NCBI GenBank assembly: GCA_036674765.1
Contig: JARVKI010000013.1
Location: forward strand, 310,001-374,000
DNA: 64,000 nt
Reading direction: 5' to 3'
Origin: Seiridium cupressi
Taxonomy: Eukaryota; Ascomycota; Sordariomycetes; Amphisphaeriales; Sporocadaceae
The translations under genes were made by a program, and so were the position numbers. A model generated the notes under the pieces. That model ran no database searches. It was not told the DNA's origin and was given only the letters and a program-made list of their open reading frames with translations. Position 1 is the stretch's first letter, and each line of letters opens with the position of its first letter. Shown piece by piece: positions 21,953-34,680 of this stretch.

Positions 21953-24900
21953 TTTTGTTAATTTCTCTTTCTCCGGTATAAACACTAGCAAAATTGGGAA
22001 AGAAACGAAGAACTCATGGTATCTAGCATTCAATACTAAGTGCAAAAATAACAAAAGTCCTATACCTTGATGCTCCGCTCCAATTCTCGAGGTCGGTGTG
22101 ATTTAATGAAGATGCCGACCGGAAACACGAAACGGGACTGTACGATCATCGATATATCAATTCCACACATCAAAATCTCTGGACATTCTCCGGTAATAGT
22201 CACAGTACTATCCTCGGTCGTGGGGAATCGTACCCATCCATGCTAATATAATCTAGCTAGAAACACGATATTGTAAATTGGACCATCCACAACGTGGGAC
22301 TTTCGTTAAACTAGCTGTGTCGACATTACATATTAGGAGATATCTTCACAATAAGCCTTTGTCGCCTCCGTGTAACCCTCCAAGCTAGGATATGGCCCCT
22401 CCAAATAGATGCGTTGGAACTGTGACAAAGCACAAGTCAGCCGTCGTTACCCAAAATCGTATTTCCCAGAAACGTGCATCAAAAACAACCGCGTTCCGAA
22501 GCCGGAAGTCAAGGTGTCACCTTGGAAATCGGAGGAGATGAATTTCATGCAGTCAAGGCAGGATCGGAAACCTGACAAGTCACAACGCCCAACCACACGA
22601 CGCGCCTGTCCTGCATGAGCCCAGCTCGGCGGACCAATACATACAACGAGCTGCATGTACGCGGGAAGGCCACGAAATCTCCGGAAGGGCTCGTTGCAGC
22701 TTCACATCGGACTTTGTGTCTCCTTGGCCATGTTTACGTGTGGCACCTCGTGATACAGAAGCCTGTCCGCCCAATTGCTGTGCTCCGACTTTCCCCATCT
22801 CAATTGTTCATGGTATATCACATCCCAGTCAAGTCGGCATCATTCGATAGTTCTTGAGGTGCGATACCGTTCCGGACTGACGAGGAAATAATAACGCTTG
22901 ACAGTTCCCGAAAAACATAACAACCATTGCAGGATGTAGCCTTCCGCTCATCGCGGTGCTCTCTTGTCCGCGAGTTGCTTGCTTCGAGGCAGAGGTGCAG
23001 GATCCCATACTTCGGATGACGTGGCTAGAGACAAGCGGTTGAACTTGACTCTACAAGAGACGCTGTGCTCTCTGTTGCCGCATGGCAGTGTCTCACTTGA
23101 ACGACAAGCATCGGAAATTTTCGTTGGCAGGTCGGCGGATGTAACCAGGAGAGCCTCACAACCGGGAAGCAAGGTGTCCACGACCTGTGGTGATCCAATC
23201 GTTAGAATTGTGCCTGATTTGGGCTTTCTGTGTTTGGACTTGCCTGCCACGGCGCTCAGCAACCCGTTTGAACTGCCGATATCAGTGGCCAAGAGGAGTT
23301 CTGCTTTGGATCAAGGCTCGATCTTGCGCAAAGTCTTGAAATTGTGTGACTTGTACAATGTTCTGACCGCTATTTCCAGGTTTCACAATGCAACGAAAGA
23401 AACCAAGTATGGATCTTTGGCTGTACTTCTCCCTCGAGAATGTCGTCTGAATTAGCTGGTGTAGCGCATCCTGTCACCAGGCCACCAACAAGAGATCAGT
23501 GGGATATTCATCGACCATACCTTCAACGCAGAAGTTCGCACATGAAGTTGAAAGACCAAACTTCACTTTGAACTTCTACATGTCACTTCAGGTATCGCAA
23601 GTAATGGACAGACTGGGATTGGTAAACGTTGTAACATGATCAGTGATGTCAGTTTCAATGAGGTGACGGAGCGTCTGAGCAAAGAAAGATCCTCGGATAT
23701 TATTTATCCAACTTTGTTGATTATGAGCATTCGACAATGACCCGACAGCAAGACCATGTCGTCGGATAGTGCTCGCAGGGTTTCTTTTGAAAAACCATGT
23801 AGGTCCCCATTACCCAAGAACTCAGTCAAGGGTCGCTAACTATCAGCGTGAAATGGCATATGCATAGAGCCGAAAGTATACAGGGATATATATTTTCTTG
23901 GTCTTGGACAGCCACCAACGTGATGGTAATTTTTGTTATTTTTATTTTTATGTTTTATCTTTATTTTTTAATGCGATCGACCACTGCTAACAAAGGTCGT
24001 AGGATTAATGCTACGCCGCTTTCATCTTAAATTAGAGAAGAAATGATGCATAGGGCATATAAATTGCCTTCAAGGCAGTTGGACGGTCTACGTAATTTCT
24101 GCTGACACCGACTTCTGGATTCAAATGCTCCCCCCTGGGAATCAGGTTTGTCTTGGTCGAATTAGTTGCTTCAGTAGATGCCTAAACAAATTCCTGTGCG
24201 ACCTACTAAATAAACGGGGTTTGAGGTATGTGTCTAGATATCGCAGGATGGTCGTATAAAAACCCGCGCGTAAATCTCCAGAGAAGCTCGCAAGACGCTC
24301 ACCTCTCTGCATCCTGTAATGAGATAGTTAGCATGTGTATATATGTTCAGTATGACCTTCGTGAATTAGAGCTTAGTTCCGTCCATGACGCATTGAGTTT
24401 TGGAAGAAGCGACTCTGAAAATCTCAAGGTTCATGTTTGGGGGCTTGGCGGAGAGGAAAATGTGTAAGCCAGGTATCTTCGAGACCACCTCCGTTCCACT
24501 GCTCCTTCCCCAGAGGTCCGGTAAGCGATTAAGCCTCGAAACCTTGTCTACATCCGGCTTCACCATTGAGATGAGACGGCCTGATATAGGCTACACTACT
24601 GACGACGATTGCCCAGTAAAATCCGAGGAGAATGTCTTAGCGCAGGGCAAATGAACGCCGCAAAACGTTTTTACTGCGGCCGGAAACCTACATAGCCTTA
24701 TACGGACCAGTCTAATGCGTATGCTAGGCAAACAATGGGGGAATGGGCGGGTTACTAAGTGACATGCTTATGAGTGGTGAAGTTTATGATGTAGGACGAA
24801 TTGCCCGTCATTCGTATTACAGACTACCACGATGGGACAGTCCGGACGATTTAGGAAGTTACAAATTACAAGCCGTACTGTATGGTTTAATGGAATTAGA

Positions 24901-27900
24901 ATCACGGAAACAAATAAGCTCGAGTGGCGTTAGAACTGTTACGCGTCTATGCTGTCATTCGCAACGGTCCACGTAACAACCATTACGAATAGAAGTCTTT
25001 CGAAAGCTAACACAGACACATTCGAGTGCCATGTTGGTATGCATGCTGATGCACACCTCACCCAAGCAATGGATTTTTAGCTCTACTAGAGCTTACAACC
25101 TCTTCACTTCATAAGCCCAGCAACACAGTGGCACACCATCTACTGATGGGCTACTGCCTTGCGATTGTTTACTATATGTCCTTGAATACAACAACACCGA
25201 CTGCATTTTCCCATTGTCCGATGGGCTAAACACGTTGCTAGCGTAGCGGGGTTTTACTTCCCATCAAATGGTTGCTTTCGCTTTACGGCCCTTGGAGCCC
25301 GACCAATAGAAAATTCCTGGAATGACTCCGCGGCTAAAGACAGCTAGAGTCTTCCGAGTACGCCTGTAATGAGGAGCAAATATGACCATGCCAATTTCTG
25401 CCAATTCGGGCATATCATAGCCAACAAGTCCCAGCTTACTGAATGAGCATGGTGGTCTAAGCAAATGCACCAATCCTGCAATATGATCGATCGCCTGCAA
25501 ACGTACGGAAGCGCTTTGGCATGGCTCCTTCGGTAGTCGAACCTTAATTGTGCTGGCGTTGAAAGTGATGGGCATGTTCGGGAGCCAGTGGTCCAAACTG
25601 GGCTCGGCCCCGAGGAACGGGCTTGGGCGGCTTGGCAATGTGGCTCTATACACCCACTGTGGATTGGTCGAGGAAGCACAATCCCATCAGTCTTGCACTA
25701 AAGCGAACCCAGGAGGACGAATATGGGATGGTGACTACGGCAGCGATCGACGTCGAACAGAGGCCGTCAGGCTATTCCACACCTTATTATAAGATGAAAC
25801 CTACGTGCCGTCAGATTGGCGACCGGGGCCATGTGAAGTTCCTACCACAGGCACGGGATCTGCACCAGGGGCCCGGTAGGGGAACCGGCCCTGACGTATC
25901 ATGCCTGTCGGAGAGCTTGGATCAAGGTGACTACCTCTGCCGACCTGCCGAATAGATGAGATGGTGTAGGACTCTGATTTGACCTAGCTTGCGATGTGCA
26001 GAAAATATTCGGTTGTGGCCGAGACAGAATCAAGCATCAATGGGGACGAACCCGACGGAAGGCTGCCGAACTGTGACAGACCAACCCCGAGGGCTCGCCA
26101 AAAGCAAGATCAAGCTTATCTTGCAGCAATGGAAACCAGCACTGCGGCTCCCATGACAAATATGCAGACGCAGCACGGGCGTTAGAGACCTGTCGAAGAA
26201 CGGTCAGGCGAAGCGACTGCCTGTTGTAGAGGGTTTTAATCTGGGGCTGCAGGATGCGATGCCAGTAACAGTATGGCAATCCGAAGCCTGGACCAGATTC
26301 TCGCTGCGCAAAGTTAATATATAATATATCATCTACAAATATAGAGTATACGTCGACATGTATCGGGTTAAATGGCCCCTCCCTCCAGTGCTCTCATCAG
26401 CGCACTATACCCGTGATAGTTGGACGGAATGCCCGAGCAGCATCTGGTCATGACGATGGCACTTTCTACGGCTGCTCACGTGCTTTTGGCATGAGATAGA
26501 GTCCATGCTCGTTATACAGCCCTGAACTATATCTTCGACGAGGCTCAGCCTCACATTGACAGGGTACGCTGCTATCACCAACGCGGCAGACCAGGACCTG
26601 GCTGGGACTCCACACTAACCGGGGTATTCGCTGTCGCTAGTTCGTAACGCATAAACTTCTGCCAGACTTGTACATATGCTGAAACACGACAGGCCGCCGT
26701 CTCATATTACCTAACCTTTTGGCGTCACCCCCAAATCTCCTGCCGACAGGACGACGACATCAGGTCAGTCGAAGCCGGCGCTTGCTCCTCGACAATGATT
26801 GCAGCCTCGAGGGGCACCGTCCGTGTTGCACCGGCGTCGGACCCATCCGAATCGGCACTGAAAGTCATCCTTGTCTCTCGTGAATCTGCTTGCGCCGTAG
26901 CTGGTCCAATGCAGCTCCTCCGGATGTACTTTCGAATCGGCCATCCGGCCTACGACAGGGGTTTATGGCCTTGACAGTTGAAGCTCTCTTGATGGACCAA
27001 TCGCGTCGAGCATCTTCCCACCTCGTCTCAACACAACAAAAGACATTCCTGGTAGACAGCCGCGCTCTTGTTCACATGTTTCCCTGCAATGCTTGCTCAC
27101 ATCAGAAGAGAAGAACATGATCTTCATACTCAAGTTTGATCATCCGCGCATCCCCGGTGCTGCACTGCTAATGGCCGAGGTATCCCCATCCACGATTGTT
27201 CACTAGTTAGAGGCCGCCCTTGGTCCCTACGCACGCACGCACGCATGGCATCATCCTTCAGGCAATGCAAACCGTACCTGAGGTGCGAATATGACCATGG
27301 CACTCGCTTTCATTACATTACACTCCAGCTAGCGTGGTCTCCAGGTTATTGTCGCGTGGTGGACGGACAGGCGCGGGTGTTACAGAATACGAATGCCGCG
27401 TGGGAAGCACGCTGCAAGGCAAGAAGACTGACTTTTCATCCCGCCTCACATTGCCCAGAGAAGCAGACGCTCGCATGGCTGCAGCTGCATACCTTTCAGG
27501 ACCTACGTATAGCAATTTACAGTATGGAGTCGGCAGTACGCTAGAACGATGGCTTGCCCAGGTGAATTCCTGCCAATGCCCTCTCCTCTCCTAGATTGGA
27601 ATTAATTTAGTTAGGCCTTGCTTGGACCCTTCAAACTCGCCCTAAGCCTCTTTGGGGCTCCTCGCAGCCCCCATCCTGCCCCTACCCTATATGATGATGC
27701 GCTAACAGCAGAACAAAGCGATGCTTTGGCAGTCTCGGTAACTCCCGGACGCTCGACGATTGGCTTAACTGCAGGCGTCCGTGGGTCTCTACCGGTCAGA
27801 TGCTAATCCGGTCACAGATCGCGCAACCTCAGGATCTACTCCAGGGGCGCCTCCCACGGTCCCTGCGCGTCTGGTATCAAACAGCTCGTCCGTTGAGAGG

Positions 27901-29856
27901 TTTCAAGCCCGATGCCGGGTCTCAGTTCGCAGATCGTCTTGTGTGCTGCGCCTCGCTGCTCTGTCACTATCACCATCACCTACGCCCAAGGCCCCTAACC
28001 CACGGAATGTGCTTAGGGACTCTCGCGCAGCTTTCCTTCTCTTCTGGAACATCTGGTATTCCACGACAAGGCCCACCCCCGGCATGACTGAAGTCTCCTT
28101 GTGGGAAGTGCGAACCCCTGGCCGGTCCAAACCCTGCGAAGATCACGGTTCAGACGACCACCTGACGCCATGATCTACCGCTGGCCGTCCTTGTTGCATG
28201 AGGGTGCCCTCTCGTAGCGATCGCACCCGTCCAGAGGGGCCAGCACCTCCCACTGCCAGAGCCGGGGGAAATGGGCAGGAAAGAGCCCGTCGCCTAGTAG
28301 ATCGTACACATGCTGTCTGTCAAGCAAGCCAAATCCCTGGGCTCATGGATCTTGCACTGGACGAGCCAGTCGGGGAGGACCTGGCCCGGAGTCCAAACCT
28401 AGTGTGGGGAAGACTAAACATCACTGCCCACCCTCGACGCAATGCACAATGCGAAGTATCCATAGTCGATGTGTAGCCGCATGCTGGCACTCTGCCTTTC
28501 CACAGCTTGCCATTGATATCACCATGAACATGTCGCTGGCCATGGCGGTCATCCTTTCTGGTACAAGCTAATGTCCGTCCACGCTCTCCATCAGGCCTAG
28601 TCCGACCTGAGCTGTGTGGGCTTTGAACAAACTTCCTATGAGAACTAGCCGCTTGAGCCCATCAGTATGTTCCGTTTCTGCTCCTCGGACACCCCAGTCG
28701 CCAGCTTAGAACAAATTCCCAAACAGCTATTGTCTTCAGACGTTGCCCTATGTTCATGCACCGTCAGCACAGCCTCTCCACTCGTACATGCTAGGAACCA
28801 CCATGCTGCCCTCCACGTACCCATCGTCCTAGCTGCTCTGTTGTACTTTGTTGAACTACCATAACTTCGTACCCTCTCATTTGGCAAGCGTGCTAACTTA
28901 CCACCCTCATCAGCCTTTTTGCGTCGACCGCTCTGAGAGCACGGGGCAGTGCCTTCCCCGTCAGCCATCGTCTTCAGTTTCATCTTCCTCTGATCCGAAT
29001 ACCAGGCGAAGCTCCTGGAACTACTGACAACGGCACCCCATCTGATGACCTTCCCCAACCGTGAAAAATCAAGACGGTTTCATCACTAAGCTTCGTCTCA
29101 AGAAGGGGCCCGTCAAACAGCAAGGGACTTTGTTTATTCCGAAGCGCCTACTTGACCCGTGAATTGATCTTTACGGGGAAAGGTCCTGCTTGCTGTACTC
29201 GAGTGACTGGATCATCTATACGTTCCGGCTGGTATCGTTTCGGCTGTTTCATTTGCTCGATGCCTGTCAGTGCGGCGCTCTAAGGTCGATCCCGCCGACA
29301 GATCTGATAATCATATCTGTGCAGCCCTGACCTGGGCAGACGAACCTTTTGGGATTCTTGTCCTTATACCATTCGTCCTTTCCTTCTTCTTTCCCCGCCT
29401 CATCTTGGGACTAGAAGAGTAAGCAGATCTTGGGACACATTCCTGTGCTGGTGAGCAGGGTGTCATTCGAAATCCCGATCTGTGCCGAACTAAAGACCGA
29501 CTGACTTGGAAAGACTCGAGGGTTCTGGTGGACACGCATTACAGCACAGCAAGAGATCCGCCCAGGCGATTAGAGGCTGTGTAGGACGAAACCCGACATC
29601 TGACGGAACCGCGTCGGCCGCGAAGCTTTCAACGCGCAGGAGTATAGCTCGGTGCTATCGCAAAAAGAAGTACGATCAGGTGGAGTGGAATCAGGACTGT
29701 GTCGTGGTATTTGAGAAGCCCTACGTCAGCATCACGGCATTTGATCACTAGGGGCTACTTCCGGATAGAAGATTTTGGGTCTTCGAGTTCTGGTGGAGCT
29801 AGCAGACTCTGACCCTACTAAGCAGGGAATTTCTCGTTGTATTCGACGCGTCGAGG
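21953..29856. other. 7.9-kb region with no supported gene
   Basis: No open frame here has a recognisable domain, signal peptide or convincing splice partner. The longest are 22964-23455 (+), 25264-25653 (-), 27781-28173 (+) and 28645-29058 (-), all 129-163 codons and overlapped by equally long frames on other strands. Composition is mixed: an AT-rich block at about 23920-23975 and a C-rich part at about 26500-28600. A small ACGC tandem repeat (four units) sits at 27229-27244. It could be a long regulatory region of the downstream ORP1-like gene, relic DNA, or hold non-coding RNA; the sequence alone does not decide. Confidence 0.5.
27229..27244 (+). repeat. (ACGC)4 microsatellite
   Basis: Four perfect ACGC units in the gene-free region. 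No function is implied. Confidence 0.8.
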
Positions 29857-32800
29857 ATGGATGTCACATCGATGTTGAATTCGGCCTCGGCAGCGGCGAG
29901 GAGGGAGGCTCGAGAGTCTACAGGTCCAACACCGACGCCTTCGGTGGTGGATGGCACAACCGTGTGTTCGTCAGCTGTTCAAACTCCATCTCCCGAAAGG
30001 ACACCTTCAAGACGGACCAGTGAATCTCGAACCCCCAACCGCGCGAGAACACCGTGGGACGCAGGCGGCTATTCCCTTCCCTTGACCCTGGATACGAAGG
30101 TGGCGACTCAGCCGCCTACCAGGCCGGCATTCTATAACGAGTCGCCAATCGACTCAGCGAGCCCCAAGTCTCCAAAACACAGGTTTTCCGACAGCTATAG
30201 CAGCCTGTCGTCATATACGTCTTCCCTAAATAGCATGTCGCACTCGAGATTCTCTTCGTTATCGACAGTCAGTGGATTTCAGTCGCTCGGGCCACTTCTT
30301 ACTGATATGCCGGCGCTCGAGTCAAGATCGTGCGACAATCTGGATTCAGCAGTCAGCCGATCGTCGATTCCCGACTACTTTGGCAAGCGATTAAGGAAGG
30401 ATGGAGGCACTTCTCCAACGACGATTGCAGAGGAGCCGGCGATGGGAGATGTCAGGAGGCCTGGGTCGCCATCTGACGCCATGCTGATATCGAGGGGCAT
30501 GCTCGGCTCAGATCGGATGAGTCCGCAAGACATCACAGAGTGAGTGATTCTTTTTTTCCCCCTCGGAATAGTTAAGGATAAATTTCGGTACCTTGTCGCG
30601 CTTGACTTCGTCATATGGGGGTTTTGGCGTTGGGTGAACGTGGTGCAGTCCCACAAACACAAGATCTAGCATCACAATCCCTCGAAATCGCTGCTGTATT
30701 CACTGCTCAAAAGATGGGATGATACGGCTCGTATTCCCCTTCTTGGTGAATTTGGGACGCATTGCGCCTTCCGGTCTAGAATCAGTCCCTTCCTGCACTG
30801 CCAAAGCAGTGAATCTCTGTTGTCTTGACAGGGTGCCCGTGAACCGCCACCTATCCCAACGCTCACCCAAACTCATCCACATCACAACTTCCCGCCAAAG
30901 GCAAACCCATCTCTTACACTGCAATTTTTACGCATCATCCCTACGATTCTATCCTCATTGATTTCGAGATCAATTGCTACCGAATTCTTGAGAAGTCCCG
31001 TACCCTCCCTGAGCTGCCGAAAGGGGTTGTTTTTTCTGTCTGGAACACTTGACTCGATAACACATCACCTAGAGATATCTCCTTCGAGGTCAACGAAAGG
31101 TAATTGCCATCCGCATCTTCTCCAAGCTGGATTGCTGCAAGTCCTTTGGTCCCACATGACCTGATTCTCAAGGCTTGTCTGCTAGTGTTGAGCACGACCT
31201 CGTTCGTCAGATGGCATTGGCCTCGTATCTCCCTCCTCCTCTCCCTTGCCTACTCCCACTCACCTTCACAATAGACTGCCTAGGAGCAGCGCCATTGACA
31301 TTTCTGCTATCCAGCCCAAATCAGCTACACTGCTAGGGCTGAAAATCATCTGGTTGTCAATGAACAGCGCACGTATCCCCCACTAGCATAACCCCTCTGG
31401 CCTACGCGGGGCCGAGTTTCCCAGCCATCCCGTCGTCTATCTCTCGATATTTCTTATCGAAACGTGGACTGAATCATCGAATTCACCGCAAGATACTGAC
31501 TGGTTGTTAGTCCGGAATCAAAGTCTGTTTCGAGCTTTCTCGCTCTTCCTGATTTGTCTAGATCCCATAAGAGAGCTGTTTCAGCACCCGACTTTGCTGC
31601 CATCAACGTAATCGACCAGACTTACTCGACAACACCACAGACTCTCCAGCCCACCCCACCACCCTCGCAGCAAGGAGACCGTCGTACCAGCTACATCATG
31701 GAGGCCGTCTCAGTATCCCCGACCGCTTCTGACTCGACGGAAGACAAGGCCGTTGCGTGTATGTATGTTGATAACTGTGAAACCGGCTCTCAACCTCGCA
31801 AAGCAATCTCGCACATCTTTGGCCGGAACAAGCTTTGTACACGAATGATCCCGCAGCATGTTTGGGTCCACTTCTGCCGCAAGCATTACCAGCGAAGCCG
31901 GTACCGGAATGCCCAGGAGTATTCCAAGCTCCAGTGTGAGCTCGTCCAGAAGCAGATCCAGCGAGTTCAGGAGTGGAGCGATGGCAACAAGAAGGCCGGT
32001 CGGTCTGGTGTCGTCCAGGATTGGTCATTGTCGGTCCGGAAGCGTGAGCAAAAGCGGCTGGATGATAAGGCTTCATCGACCCGAAAGCGACGCTACCGAG
32101 ATGAGAGCGATGGAGAGGAGGGTGCCGACAATGCAATCCTCAATGGTACGGCTGTACCGAACTGGCTTCTGGCCAAGTGCAACAGTGGCTACAGCACTTC
32201 GCAGATCGAGGAGATCGTGGAGCAACTCAAGAATGAGATGGACGACGGCAAGCTGGCCCAGATTCCTGACATCGAGATCCTCCCCAATATCAGCACGGAT
32301 ACCTCGAGCGATGGCAAGACTAAGGTGGTGATGAAGCGTAAGACGAGCGCTGGGAGCGGTATTCACAAGCGGTCTCAGTCCGTTGGCTTCACCCAAGCGA
32401 TTGGCCACGATACTACCCCCATGATGCGACGGATCAGCCAACCCGGATTCAATGATTGGCGAGCTGACAATGCGTCAAACGCATCCCCCATCGAGAAGCG
32501 TCAGCGAACATCCACGCTTTCTCCGTATGGCACAGCAGATCGTCTGAACCACCGAGGTAGCCTCTCTCAGGTTCCTGAGAGAGGCATCCCGGCAATGGGT
32601 TACACCCAGCATGCTACTTTGCCGCACCGTCCAGCATCCTACAGCTACACCCACATCCGCGAGAGCCCTGTCGAGGAGGCGTACTACGACAACGTCGGTA
32701 CTAGAAGCTCCCAGTACAGTTACGGCGGGCCCTTGCCTGCACCGGCTCCCCAAAGACTTGGCCAACACATGGCTGCTCAGCTCGAGAACAACACTCCCCC

Positions 32801-33323
32801 GCAAGGTTACTTTGATGTTAGACGTCCCAGTCATCAGCGAGCGCACTCGGAGATGGGCGCTTTCCACCACAACCCTTGCTTCACCTTCCGGGCTTCTTCG
32901 TCCATGGAGTATCCTGGCGTGCCTCAGAGCTATTCGACAGAGCCCATGCCATACGAGACTTACCAGACTCCTGCCTATGGCAATCCCGGTGGCCCGCCGG
33001 GTTATTACGACGAATCTTCTATGAATCGCCCCTACGCTACTCCTCAAATATGGCAAGCCCCGGCTGATGTCCATTCCTCGCCTTGGGCCACGCCCCGTCA
33101 TACTCGCCACCAAAGTACTTCGGCCGTTCCCCAGAACATCCCCAGAATACCTCCCTCTGATAACATGTATGGGTCACTGCATGGATCTCCCGGTCATTTC
33201 GATGGGCAGTCTTCCCACCACCGTCGCCAGTACTCGTATACGCCGTCTCAGACTGGTCCCTACGAGGCTAAACGGGTTCATGAGACGGACCAAGCAAAGG
33301 CTCTGTTCCGCGAACGTCGCTAA
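29857..33323 (+). CDS. ORP1-like putative nuclear regulator
   Basis: Exons 29857-30539 and 31511-33323, 831 aa. The start MDVTSMLNSASAA is typical of fungal regulators. The N-terminal half is Ser/Thr/Pro-rich with SP and TP sites. The intron is 971 bp, long for this genome; its donor is GTGAGT and its acceptor follows a TACTGAC branch-like site. It joins as DPESKSVSSFLALPDLSRS. A compact conserved block at about residues 311-356 has Cys311, Cys317, His329, Cys337, His344, His348, Cys350 and His353, which looks metal-binding. A basic stretch (KASSTRKRRYRDES) follows as a likely nuclear signal, then a Pro/Tyr/Gln-rich tail. Proteins of this kind are annotated as ORP1-like in related fungi; I recall no settled function. 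The name is moderately sure, the regulator role inferred. Confidence 0.8.
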
Positions 33324-34680
33324 CCACGTGGCTTATGGCGTATCAAGCTATGGTACTCGACAGACACGATCATATTGGCTCCTTTGATCACCCGTTTCGT
33401 TTTCCTTTCCTACCTTTTCTTTCCTATTCATTGCTTCCCCTCAACTGTGGCCGAGAGGAAGGCCCCACCTCACACCTATTTCTTATGCTGCTACGCGGTA
33501 CTACATCTATAGCATAGGCTCGCCACGTGGGCACACGGGCAACCTGGGAAGAACAAGCACCAGGTCATGATAAGGGATCGATTGCGAGAGCGAAAGATAC
33601 TCATCGCAGCGTTTATTTGGTTTTCTTTTGCATTTTCATCGGCGTTAATACCTTCCAGTTGACAGGGCGAAGTCAAGAGGCTCTACCCAATCCTCGGGGC
33701 CTGCGGAGTTACTGTCACTGAACAGGAGCATGCATGGGGTGGGCAATGATGATGATGGTATTTTATCCATCATTAGTCGGTGTTTCGGACAAGACAAAAA
33801 GAAAATCGGGATACCCCCTCAATTTCGACCACGTTCCGTCCCTGGAGGACCGGGTTGGTCATGGTGGCATGGTGCGGATTGTTTTAATGTTTATCGCATG
33901 TATTTAAGGGAGGAAGGGCGGGTAAAGGGGAACAGATCTCTCAAGGGATAATACCTTACGAGAACGTGAGAGAACGGCGAATGAATGCGGTGGATTCTTT
34001 TATCAGTTCTTTCTATTTTCGTCTATGGATTAGATGGTCATAGATACGTATCTTTTCCTCGCTAATTGATCGTATCTTTCCTATGAAAGCCTTCAGACCA
34101 TGGTGAAGAACGGCTGCATTCTGACGCTGATTTTGTATGGTCGGGCTGGTCAAAATACTTTGTGTCTTCGCCTGGTGTTTTACGAGGTCCATTTTCTTGT
34201 CTGGAAATTGACTGCTGCAGTCTCTTTGGTCCAATTATTTTTGGTAATCCAACGAAGTCTTTGTTATCACGCGCTGTGCATCAGTGGAGGAATAATCGTG
34301 TTGTGAAAACGCCAAATCACGCTCACAATGGAACAATCACACAAAGCATGAATAAATTTCACTCGGAAACTACGAGCCGCACAATGTCTTTGTCGTCTTA
34401 ATCATGGGAATCGGCAACAATCAGCTAAGAAAAAGTTATTAGAAGTTGGCAAAATTCACTTGCTACGACTCTAATCGTGAATTGACTTGAGCTCAAAGCA
34501 GGATTCCACGAGACGTTTCGACAATCACCTAGTTCGACATCCTGCACAGCACCAAAATTGACCAAGCAACGCGCTTCGATCCGTGAAAACTCACACAACA
34601 TCAGAGCCCAGAGTAGCTAGCACAATCCCGTCAACCAAAAATCCCTTACCTTCGATCTCTCTCGGCACCCATCAGTAGCA
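33324..34680. other. intergenic, ORP1-like / HAD hydrolase
   Basis: About 1.36 kb. A pyrimidine-rich 3' flank at 33380-33450 is followed by AT-rich DNA. Small open frames show no domain. No gene is seen. Confidence 0.5.

Noticed and set aside
22964..23455. 163-aa frame in the gene-free region
   Set aside because: No domain, no splice partners, non-ATG-like context and an equally open frame opposite.
25264..25955. Overlapping 129-aa minus and 110-aa plus frames
   Set aside because: Neither has a recognisable family or signal; mutual overlap suggests chance.
27781..29058. Frames in the C-rich part (130 aa plus, 137 aa minus)
   Set aside because: Low-complexity composition explains the lack of stops; no domain or consistent splicing.
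31554..31562. Acceptor at TTTGTCTAG (31561) for exon 2 of the ORP1-like gene
   Set aside because: The acceptor at 31510 keeps frame, has a TACTGAC branch-like site and adds a plausible FLALPDLSRS segment.
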